The notes beneath the pieces are model-generated. The model ran no database searches. It saw only the letters and a program-made list of their open reading frames with translations, and had not been told where the DNA came from. From Nemertoderma westbladi (taxonomy: Eukaryota; Xenacoelomorpha; Nemertodermatida; Nemertodermatidae), in the NCBI GenBank assembly GCA_032718475.1, contig JAUCBJ010000602.1:1-64000 (forward strand): DNA of 64,000 bases, given 5' to 3'. Below, in pieces: positions 36,401-47,600 of the stretch; within the stretch, counting starts at the first letter, position 1, and the number at the start of each line of letters is the position of its first letter. Made by a program: the position numbers and the translations under genes.

Positions 36401-39400
36401 AATCAACTCTAGTAGACAGAAGTCACCACTCTGTAGATAGTGCTGGTTAGTAATCAACTCTAGTAGACAGAAGTCACCGCTCTGTAGATAGTGCTGGTTA
36501 GTAATCAACTCTAGTAGACAGAAGTCACCACTCTGTAGATAGTGCTGGTTAGTAATCAACTCTAGTAGACAGAAGTCACCGCTCTGTAGATAGTGCTGGT
36601 TAGTAATCAACTCTAGTAGACAGAAGTCACCACTCTGTAGATAGTGCTGGTTAGTAATCAACTCTAGTAGACAGAAGTCACCACTCTGTAGATAGTGCTG
36701 GTTAGTAATCAACTCTAGTAGACAGAAGTCACCACTCTGTAGATAGTGCTGGTTAGTAATCAACTCTAGTAGACAGAAGTCACCACTCTGTAGATAGTGC
36801 TGGTTAGTAATCAACTCTAGTAGACAGAAGTCACCACTCTGTAGATAGTGCTGGTTAGTAATCAACTCTAGTAGACAGAAGTCACCACTCTGTAGATAGT
36901 GCTGGTTAGTAATCAACTCTAGTAGACAGAAGTCACCACTCTGTAGATAGTGCTGGTTAGTAATCAACTCTAGTAGACAGAAGTCACCACTCTGTAGATA
37001 GTGCTGGTTAGTAATCAACTCTAGTAGACAGAAGTCACCACTCTGTAGATAGTGCTGGTTAGTAATCAACTCTAGTAGACAGAAGTCACCACTCTGTAGA
37101 TAGTGCTGGTTAGTAATCAACTCTAGTAGACAGAAGTCACCACTCTGTAGATAGTGCTGGTTAGTAATCAACTCTAGTAGACAGAAGTCACCACTCTGTA
37201 GATAGTGCTGGTTAGTAATCAACTCTAGTAGACAGAAGTCACCACTCTGTAGATAGTGCTGGTTAGTAATCAACTCTAGTAGACAGAAGTCACCACTCTG
37301 TAGATAGTGCTGGTTAGTAATCAACTCTAGTAGACAGAAGTCACCACTCTGTAGATAGTGCTGGTTAGTAATCAACTCTAGTAGACAGAAGTCACCAGCT
37401 CTGTAGATAGTGCTGGTTAGTAATCAACTCTAGTAGACAGAAGTCACCACTCTGTAGATAGTGCTGGTTAGTAATCAACTCTAGTAGACAGAAGTCACCA
37501 CTCTGTAGATAGTGCTGGTTAGTAATCAACTCTAGTAGACAGAAGTCACCACTCTGTAGATAGTGCTGGTTAGTAATCAACTCTAGTAGACAGAAGTCAC
37601 CACTCTGTAGATAGTGCTGGTTAGTAATCAACTCTAGTAGACAGAAGTCACCACTCTGTAGATAGTGCTGGTTAGTAATCAACTCTAGTAGACAGAAGTC
37701 ACCACTCTGTAGATAGTGCTGGTTAGTAATCAACTCTAGTAGACAGAAGTCACCACTCTGTAGATAGTGCTGGTTAGTAATCAACTCTAGTAGACAGAAG
37801 TCACCACTCTGTAGATAGTGCTGGTTAGTAATCAACTCTAGTAGACAGAAGTCACCACTCTGTAGATAGTGCTGGTTAGTAATCAACTCTAGTAGACAGA
37901 AGTCACCACTCTGTAGATAGTGCTGGTTAGTAATCAACTCTAGTAGACAGAAGTCACCACTCTGTAGATAGTGCTGGTTAGTAATCAACTCTAGTAGACA
38001 GAAGTCACCACTCTGTAGATAGTGCTGGTTAGTAATCAACTCTAGTAGACAGAAGTCACCACTCTGTAGATAGTGCTGGTTAGTAATCAACTCTAGTAGA
38101 CAGAAGTCACCACTCTGTAGATAGTGCTGGTTAGTAATCAACTCTAGTAGACAGAAGTCACCACTCTGTAGATAGTGCTGGTTAGTAATCAACTCTAGTA
38201 GACAGAAGTCACCACTCTGTAGATAGTGCTGGTTAGTAATCAACTCTAGTAGACAGAAGTCACCACTCTGTAGATAGTGCTGGTTAGTAATCAACTCTAG
38301 TAGACAGAAGTCACCACTCTGTAGATAGTGCTGGTTAGTAATCAACTCTAGTAGACAGAAGTCACCACTCTGTAGATAGTGCTGGTTAGTAATCAACTCT
38401 AGTAGACAGAAGTCACCACTCTGTAGATAGTGCTGGTTAGTAATCAACTCTAGTAGACAGAAGTCACCACTCTGTAGATAGTGCTGGTTAGTAATCAACT
38501 CTAGTAGACAGAAGTCACCACTCTGTAGATAGTGCTGGTTAGTAATCAACTCTAGTAGACAGAAGTCACCACTCTGTAGATAGTGCTGGTTAGTAATCAA
38601 CTCTAGTAGACAGAAGTCACCACTCTGTAGATAGTGCTGGTTAGTAATCAACTCTAGTAGACAGAAGTCACCACTCTGTAGATAGTGCTGGTTAGTAATC
38701 AACTCTAGTAGACAGAAGTCACCACTCTGTAGATAGTGCTGGTTAGTAATCAACTCTAGTAGACAGAAGTCACCACTCTGTAGATAGTGCTGGTTAGTAA
38801 TCAACTCTAGTAGACAGAAGTCACCACTCTGTAGATAGTGCTGGTTAGTAATCAACTCTAGTAGACAGAAGTCACCACTCTGTAGATAGTGCTGGTTAGT
38901 AATCAACTCTAGTAGACAGAAGTCACCACTCTGTAGATAGTGCTGGTTAGTAATCAACTCTAGTAGACAGAAGTCACCACTCTGTAGATAGTGCTGGTTA
39001 GTAATCAACTCTAGTAGACAGAAGTCACCACTCTGTAGATAGTGCTGGTTAGTAATCAACTCTAGTAGACAGAAGTCACCACTCTGTAGATAGTGCTGGT
39101 TAGTAATCAACTCTAGTAGACAGAAGTCACCACTCTGTAGATAGTGCTGGTTAGTAATCAACTCTAGTAGACAGAAGTCACCACTCTGTAGATAGTGCTG
39201 GTTAGTAATCAACTCTAGTAGACAGAAGTCACCACTCTGTAGATAGTGCTGGTTAGTAATCAACTCTAGTAGACAGAAGTCACCACTCTGTAGATAGTGC
39301 TGGTTAGTAATCAACTCTAGTAGACAGAAGTCACCACTCTGTAGATAGTGCTGGTTAGTAATCAACTCTAGTAGACAGAAGTCACCACTCTGTAGATAGT

Positions 39401-42400
39401 GCTGGTTAGTAATCAACTCTAGTAGACAGAAGTCACCACTCTGTAGATAGTGCTGGTTAGTAATCAACTCTAGTAGACAGAAGTCACCACTCTGTAGATA
39501 GTGCTGGTTAGTAATCAACTCTAGTAGACAGAAGTCACCACTCTGTAGATAGTGCTGGTTAGTAATCAACTCTAGTAGACAGAAGTCACCACTCTGTAGA
39601 TAGTGCTGGTTAGTAATCAACTCTAGTAGACAGAAGTCACCACTCTGTAGATAGTGCTGGTTAGTAATCAACTCTATTAGACATAAGTCACCACTCTGTA
39701 GATAGTGCTGGTTAGTAATCAACTCTAGTAGACAGAAGTCACCACTCTGTAGATAGTGCTGGTTAGTAATCAACTCTAGTAGACAGAAGTCACCACTCTG
39801 TAGATAGTGCTGGTTAGTAATCAACTCTAGTAGACAGAAGTCACCACTCTGTAGATAGTGCTGGTTAGTAATCAACTCTAGTAGACAGAAGTCACCACTC
39901 TGTAGATAGTGCTGGTTAGTAATCAACTCTAGTAGACAGAAGTCACCGCTCTGTAGATAGTGCTGGTTAGTAATCAACTCTAGTAGACAGAAGTCACCAC
40001 TCTGTAGATAGTGCTGGTTAGTAATCAACTCTAGTAGACAGAAGTCACCACTCTGTAGATAGTGCTGGTTAGTAATCAACTCTAGTAGACAGAAGTCACC
40101 GCTCTGTAGATAGTGCTGGTTAGTAATCAACTCTAGTAGACAGAAGTCACCACTCTGTAGATAGTGCTGGTTAGTAATCAACTCTAGTAGACAGAAGTCA
40201 CCGCTCTGTAGATAGTGCTGGTTAGTAATCAACTCTAGTAGACAGAAGTCACCACTCTGTAGATAGTGCTGGTTAGTAATCAACTCTAGTAGACAGAAGT
40301 CACCACTCTGTAGATAGTGCTGGTTAGTAATCAACTCTAGTAGACAGAAGTCACCACTCTGTAGATAGTGCTGGTTAGTAATCAACTCTATTAGACATAA
40401 GTCACCACTCTGTAGATAGTGCTGGTTAGTAATCAACTCTAGTAGACAGAAGTCACCACTCTGTAGATAGTGCTGGTTAGTAATCAACTCTAGTAGACAG
40501 AAGTCACCACTCTGTAGATAGTGCTGGTTAGTAATCAACTCTAGTAGACATAAGTCACCACTCTGTAGATAGTGCTGGTTAGTAATCAACTCTAGTAGAC
40601 AGAAGTCACCACTCTGTAGATAGTGCTGGTTAGTAATCAACTCTAGTAGACATAAGTCACCACTCTGTAGATAGTGCTGGTTAGTAATCAACTCTAGTAG
40701 ACAGAAGTCACCACTCTCTAGATAGTGCTGGTTAGTAATCAACTCTAGTAGACATAAGTCACCACTCTGTAGATAGTGCTGGTTAGTAATCAACTCTAGT
40801 AGACAGAAGTCACCACTCTGTAGATAGTGCTGGTTAGTAATCAACTCTAGTAGACAGAAGTCACCACTCTGTAGATAGTGCTGGTTAGTAATCAACTCTA
40901 GTAGACAGAAGTCACCACTCTGTAGATAGTGCTGGTTAGTAATCAACTCTAGTAGACAGAAGTCACCGCTCTGTAGATAGTGCTGGTTAGTAATCAACTC
41001 TAGTAGACAGAAGTCACCACTCTGTAGATAGTTCTGGTTAGTAATCAACTCTAGTAGACAGAAGTCACCACTCTGTAGATAGTGCTGGTTAGTAATCAAC
41101 TCTAGTAGACAGAAGTCACCACTCTGTAGATAGTGCTGGTTAGTAATCAACTCTATTAGACAGAAGTCACCACTCTGTAGATAGTTCTGGTTAGTAATCA
41201 ACTCTAGTAGACAGAAGTCACCACTCTGTAGATAGTGCTGGTTAGTAATCAACTCTAGTAGACAGAAGTCACCACTCTGTAGATAGTGCTGGTTAGTAAT
41301 CAACTCTAGTAGACAGAAGTCACCACTCTGTAGATAGTGCTGGTTAGTAATCAACTCTAGTAGACAGAAGTCACCACTCTGTAGATAGTGCTGGTTAGTA
41401 ATCAACTCTAGTAGACAGAAGTCACCACTCTGTAGATAGTGCTGGTTAGTAATCAACTCTATTAGACAGAAGTCACCACTCTGTAGATAGTTCTGGTTAG
41501 TAATCAACTCTAGTAGACAGAAGTCACCACTCTGTAGATAGTGCTGGTTAGTAATCAACTCTAGTAGACAGAAGTCACCACTCTGTAGATAGTGCTGGTT
41601 AGTAATCAACTCTATTAGACAGAAGTCACCACTCTGTAGATAGTTCTGGTTAGTAATCAACTCTAGTAGACAGAAGTCACCACTCTGTAGATAGTGCTGG
41701 TTAGTAATCAACTCTAGTAGACAGAAGTCACCACTCTGTAGATAGTGCTGGTTAGTAATCAACTCTAGTAGACAGAAGTCACCACTCTGTAGATAGTGCT
41801 GGTTAGTAATCAACTCTAGTAGACAGAAGTCACCACTCTGTAGATAGTGCTGGTTAGTAATCAACTCTATTAGACAGAAGTCACCACTCTGTAGATAGTT
41901 CTGGTTAGTAATCAACTCTAGTAGACAGAAGTCACCACTCTGTAGATAGTGCTGGTTAGTAATCAACTCTAGTAGACAGAAGTCACCACTCTGTAGATAG
42001 TGCTGGTTAGTAATCAACTCTAGTAGACAGAAGTCACCACTCTGTAGATAGTGCTGGTTAGTAATCAACTCTATTAGACAGAAGTCCCCACTCTGTAGAT
42101 AGTTCTGGTTAGTAATCAACTCTAGTAGACAGAAGTCACCACTCTGTAGATAGTGCTGGTTAGTAATCAACTCTACTAGACAGAAGTCACCACTCTGTAG
42201 ATAGTGCTGGTTAGTAATCAACTCTAGTAGACAGAAGTCACCACTCTGTAGATAGTGCTGGTTAGTAATCAACTCTAGTAGACAGAAGTCACCACTCTGT
42301 AGATAGTGCTGGTTAGTAATCAACTCTAGTAGACAGAAGTCACCACTCTGTAGATAGTGCTGGTTAGTAATCAACTCTAGTAGACAGAAGTCACCACTCT

Positions 42401-43394
42401 GTAGATAGTGCTGGTTAGTAATCAACTCTAGTAGACAGAAGTCACCACTCTGTAGATAGTGCTGGTTAGTAATCAACTCTAGTAGACAGAAGTCACCACT
42501 CTGTAGATAGTGCTGGTTAGTAATCAACTCTAGTAGACAGAAGTCACCACTCTGTAGATAGTGCTGGTTAGTAATCAACTCTAGTAGACAGAAGTCACCA
42601 CTCTGTAGATAGTGCTGGTTAGTAATCAACTCTAGTAGACAGAAGTCACCACTCTGTAGATAGTGCTGGTTAGTAATCAACTCTATTAGACAGAAGTCCC
42701 CACTCTGTAGATAGTTCTGGTTAGTAATCAACTCTAGTAGACAGAAGTCACCACTCTGTAGATAGTGCTGGTTAGTAATCAACTCTAGTAGACAGAAGTC
42801 ACCACTCTGTAGATAGTGCTGGTTAGTAATCAACTCTAGTAGACAGAAGTCACCACTCTGTAGATAGTGCTGGTTAGTAATCAACTCTAGTAGACAGAAG
42901 TCACCACTCTGTAGATAGTGCTGGTTAGTAATCAACTCTAGTAGACAGAAGTCACCACTCTGTAGATAGTGCTGGTTAGTAATCAACTCTATTAGACAGA
43001 AGTCCCCACTCTGTAGATAGTTCTGGTTAGTAATCAACTCTAGTAGACAGAAGTCACCACTCTGTAGATAGTGCTGGTTAGTAATCAACTCTAGTAGACA
43101 GAAGTCACCACTCTGTAGATAGTGCTGGTTAGTAATCAACTCTAGTAGACAGAAGTCACCACTCTGTAGATAGTGCTGGTTAGTAATCAACTCTATTAGA
43201 CAGAAGTCACCACTCTGTAGATAGTTCTGGTTAGTAATCAACTCTAGTAGACAGAAGTCACCACTCTGTAGATAGTGCTGGTTAGTAATCAACTCTAGTA
43301 GACAGAAGTCACCACTCTGTAGATAGTGCTGGTTAGTAATCAACTCTAGTAGACAGAAGTCACCGCTCTGTAGATAGTGCTGGTTAGTAATCAA
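33408..43394 (+). repeat. 51-bp minisatellite copying a Dishevelled 5' splice junction
   Basis: About 196 units over 10 kb. Each unit reads GACAGAAGTCACCACTCTGT, AGATAGTGCTG, then donor GTTAGTAATCAACTCTAGTA. The first 31 bases match the end of exon 33260-33436; the rest is intron start. Variation is low: mainly CCACT/CCGCT, GTGCTG/GTTCTG, TAGTAG/TATTAG and CAGAAG/CATAAG. A clustered variant set (TATTAG with GTTCTG) repeats periodically between 41150 and 43230. A single extra G occurs at 37397. The complement reads open for thousands of bases (ITNQHYLQSGDFCLLEL repeats), which is a product of a stop-free unit of 17 codons, not a gene. Confidence 0.97.
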
Positions 43395-43486
43395 TCAATA
43401 TCAAGGTTCTAACTTTGCGGCTTTCGGCTCACAATTATCGGTGTTACTCTTCCATTTATTATTATTTATTATCTTTACTACTACAG

Positions 43487-43740
43487 GGAGTAGCGGCGGT
43501 TCCAACCACTCTGGGAGAGGTCCATCCTCCTCCCGACGCACTCACTCCCTTCCGAGGGGAGCAACCGCAGCTCCTGGTCCAGCAGTAGGGTGCCCGTCGT
43601 CCGTGAGCAGCAGTGGAATCGAGTCGCTAAGGGGGGCCTCTAGTCAGGGGATGGTGACCGGGTGCCCTCCTGGGAGTCCAGTAGTGGCGGGAAGTTTGAA
43701 TCGGAGCGGCGCTGGCGGGTTGACACAGCCATCATGTTAG
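43487..43740 (+). CDS. dsh: Dishevelled exon: Gly/Ser-rich C-terminus
   Basis: The acceptor CTACTACAG ends at 43486. The exon encodes (G)SSGGSNHSGRGPSSSRRTHS, LPRGATAAPGPAVGCPSS and so on to AGGLTQPSC, with a TAG stop at 43738-43740. The SSGxSNxxGxGxSSSRR segment resembles the Gly/Ser-rich stretch in the tail of fly and vertebrate Dishevelled. The usual C-terminal hydrophobic motif of the family (ending FVDIM or similar) is not seen. The last bases read CAT|GTTAGT, a donor type used three other times in this gene. Splicing from 43735 to the acceptor at 43816 would instead end the protein with SEIF (stop at 43828-43830). Which end is used cannot be told from DNA alone. Confidence 0.78.
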
Positions 43741-44682
43741 TGTGTTATATTATGTAATTCCGGTAAGTAGCTGAGTATAATATATTTTTTATATCTATTT
43801 ATTTATTTTATTTCAGCGGAAATCTTCTGAGCTCCTAATTGGCTGGCATCGATTGAGTCCGATGGGATGGTTTTGGTTGGCCAAACTGCCATTGATTTGG
43901 TTTTAATGATTAACAACAGTAAATAGCTGAGGCTCCGCTGCAGTAGTAGTTTGTGAATAGCCTATATAGACCTAATAGACTATAGAGTAGATAAATTAGT
44001 TACAAACAAGCAGCTTTTACAATTTATTTGTGCGGTCACATTAGGAATTATATTTACAGCAATAATCGCGTGCGCCATCTAGTGTCTGCGTTAGCAATAT
44101 TTGGCTTTGTGTGTCTCTGTCCACTTAACTATAAGCACTTATGTTTTCTTAACTGAGCAAAATGTTGTTTGTCTCGTCTTAACTCATTTATATTTATTTG
44201 GCTTAAAATTAAATTTTTGATACACGTGTACTTATTTTTCCCAGAGTCTTATTCATACAAAGCATCACAAAGAATAATTACCGTTATTATTATTGCGTTA
44301 ATATCACAGACGAATTACGTTTAAGTATAAATTACATTAACTTTGTTTATTTGAACACGATATGAAAATATTTACCTGTTTTTCTTAGTTGTTTTTAAAT
44401 CAAGATAAATCCATCAAGATAAAGTCTATTAATTATTTCATATCTTTTCTTTTAATTCTATTGTTTACTTAAATATTAAATTTAGGTTTAAAGTTAATTT
44501 TGTTTGTTAAATGTTGTTCATCAACTTGTCAAGTACAACTATATATAGTCGTGAAAGGTGTTACTAATCATATTATTATTAGTGCCGCTTATCTGATTTT
44601 ATATATTTTTATTTTGCTTTTTTATTAACTCATTTGAATTCGCGTACATTAGTTTGTGATCATTGTATGTTGCGGTTGTAAG
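43741..44682 (+). other. Probable Dishevelled 3' UTR and flank
   Basis: AT-rich, non-coding. There is a possible UTR intron or alternative last exon: donor CCGGTAAGT near 43763 or 43736, acceptor TTATTTCAG ending 43816. ATTAAA hexamers occur near 44206 and 44476 and could serve polyadenylation, but none is compelling. I see no other gene. Confidence 0.5.
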
Positions 44683-47600
44683 CTATTCAACAGAATACTT
44701 CCGGGTTGAACTTAGTGTAACGTTTTATTTAACAGAATACTTCTGGGTTGAACTTAGTGTAACGTTTTATTTAACAGAATACTTCCGGGTTGAACTTAGT
44801 GTAACGTTTTATTTAACAGAATACTTCTGGGTTGAACTTAGTGTAACGTTTTATTTAACAGAATACTTCTGGGTTGAACTTAGTGTAACGTTTTATTTAA
44901 CAGAATACTTCCGGGTTGAACTTAGTGTAACGTTTTATTTAACAGAATACTTCCGGGTTGAACTTAGTGTAACGTTTTATTTAACAGAATACTTCCGGGT
45001 TGAACTTAGTGTAACGTTTTATTCAACAGAATACTTACGGGTTGAACTTGTGTAACGTTTTATTTAACAGAATACTTCCGGGTTGAACTTGTGTAACGTT
45101 TTATTTAACAGAATACTTCCGGGTTGAACTTAGTGTAACGTTTTATTTAACAGAATACTTCTGGGTTGAACTTAGTGTAACGTTTTATTTAACAGAATAC
45201 TTCCGGGTTGAACTTAGTGAAACGTTTTATTTAACAGAATACTTCCGGGTTGAACTTAGTGTAACGTTTTATTTAACAGAATACTTCTGGGTTGAACTTA
45301 GTGTAACGTTTTATTTAACAGAATACTTCTGGGTTGAACTTAGTGTAACGTTTTATTTAACAGAATACTTCCGGTTTGAACTTAGTGTAACGTTTTATTC
45401 AACAGAATACTTCCGGGTTGAACTTAGTGTAACGTTTTATTTAACAGAATACTTCCGGGTTGAACTTGTGTAATGTTTTATTTAACAGAATACTTCTGGG
45501 TTGAACTTAGTGTAACGTTTTATTTAACAGAATACTTCCGGGTTGAACTTAGTGTAACGTTTTATTCAACAGAATACTTCCGGGTTGAACTTGTGTAACG
45601 TTTTATTTAACAGAATACTTCCGGGTTGAACTTGTGTAACGTTTTATTTAACAGAATACTTCCGGGTTGAACTTGTGTAACGTTTTATTTAACAGAATAC
45701 TTCCGGGTTGAACTTGTGTAACGTTTTATTTAACAGAATACTTCTGGGTTGAACTTAGTGTAACGTTTTATTTAACAGAATACTTCTGGGTTGAACTTAG
45801 TGTAACGTTTTATTTAACAGAATACTTCCGGGTTGAACTTGTGTAACGTTTTATTTAACAGAATACTTCTGGGTTGAACTTAGTGTAACGTTTTATTTAA
45901 CAGAATACTTCTGGGTTGAACTTAGTGTAACGTTTTATTCAACAGAATACTTCCGGGTTGAACTTGTGTAACGTTTTATTTAACAGAATACTTCCGGGTT
46001 GAACTTGTGTAACGTTTTATTTAACAGAATACTTCTGGGTTGAACTTAGTGTAACGTTTTATTTAACAGAATACTTCTGGGTTGAACTTAGTGTAACGTT
46101 TTATTTAACAGAATACTTCCGGGTTGAACTTAGTGTAACGTTTTATTCAACAGAATACTTCCGGGTTGAACTTAGTGTAACGTTTTATTTAACAGAATAC
46201 TTCCGGGTTGAACTTGTGTAACGTTTTATTTAACAGAATACTTCTGGGTTGAACTTAGTGTAACGTTTTATTTAACAGAATACTTCCGGGTTGAACTTAG
46301 TGTAACGTTTTATTCAACAGAATACTTCCGGGTTGAACTTGTGTAACGTTTTATTTAACAGAATACTTCCGGGTTGAACTTAGTGTAACGTTTTATTCAA
46401 CAGAATACTTCCGGGTTGAACTTGTGTAACGTTTTATTTAACAGAATACTTCCGGGTTGAACTTAGTGTAACGTTTTATTCAACAGAATACTTCCGGGTT
46501 GAACTTGTGTAACGTTTTATTTAACAGAATACTTCTGGGTTGAACTTAGTGTAACGTTTTATTTAACAGAATACTTCTGGGTTGAACTTAGTGTAACGTT
46601 TTATTTAACAGAATACTTCTGGGTTGAACTTAGTGTAACGTCTTATTTAACAGAATACTTCTGGGTTGAACTTAGTGTAACGTTTTATTTAACAGAATAC
46701 TTCTGGCTTGAACTTAGTGTAACGTTTTATTTAACAGAATACTTCCGGGTTGAACTTGTGTAACGTTTTATTTAACAGAATACTTCCGGGTTGAACTTGT
46801 GTAACGTTTTATTTAACAGAATACTTCTGGGTTGAACTTAGTGTAACGTTTTATTTAACAGAATACTTCCGGGTTGAACTTGTGTAACGTTTTATTTAAC
46901 AGAATACTTTCGGGTTGAACTTGTGTAACGTTTTATTTAACAGAATACTTCTGGGTTGAACTTAGTGTAACGTTTTATTTAACAGAATACTTCCGGGATG
47001 AACTTGTGTAACGTCTTATTTAACAGAATACTTCTGGGTTGAACTTAGTGTAACGTTTTATTTAACAGAATACTTCTGGGTTGAACTTAGTGTAACGTTT
47101 TATTTAACAGAATACTTCTGGGTTGAACTTGTGTAACGTTTTATTTAACAGAATACTTCCGGGTTGAACTTAGTGTAACGTTTTATTTAACAGAATACTT
47201 CCGGGTTGAACTTGTGTAACGTTTTATTTAACAGAATACTTCTGGGTTGAACTTGTGTAACGTTTTATTTAACAGAATACTTCTGGGTTGAACTTGTGTA
47301 ACGTTTTATTTAACAGAATACTTCTGGGTTGAACTTAGTGTAACGTTTTATTTAACAGAATACTTCTGGGTTGAACTTAGTGTAACGTTTTATTTAACAG
47401 AATACTTCTGGGTTGAACTTAGTGTAACGTTTTATTTAACAGAATACTTCCGGGTTGAACTTAGTGTAACGTTTTATTTAACAGAATACTTCCGGGTTGA
47501 ACTTAGTGTAACGTTTTATTTAACAGAATACTTCTGGGTTGAACTTAGTGTAACGTTTTATTTAACAGAATACTTCCGGGTTGAACTTAGTGTAACGTTT

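Larger units (their letters stand above)
12938..43740 (+). other. dsh: Dishevelled gene, 3' portion (gene-level entry)
   Basis: The exons listed separately join in phase into a protein that follows Dishevelled order: Ser-rich linker, basic stretch, PDZ, PDZ-DEP linker, DEP, Gly/Ser-rich tail. Dishevelled is the cytoplasmic adaptor that passes Frizzled signals to the beta-catenin and planar-polarity branches. Clear family matches include MSLNI...FLGISIVGQ (PDZ start), [28 protein letters not shown] and HTVNK...FSEQCYYV (DEP). The N-terminal DIX domain is not in the window and should lie upstream of position 1. At least nine introns are placed; six hold large minisatellites. Donor GTTAGT recurs (after exons 16578-16789, 22322-22474 and 33260-33436). 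Family identity is seen directly by motif; exon boundaries are inferred from AG/GT sites and phase without transcript data. Confidence 0.93.

Noticed and set aside
33254-43394. Two huge - strand open frames (1,373 and 2,000 residues)
   Set aside because: They are pure translation of the 51-bp repeat complement, covering a real + strand exon at one end. A stop-free 17-codon unit explains them.
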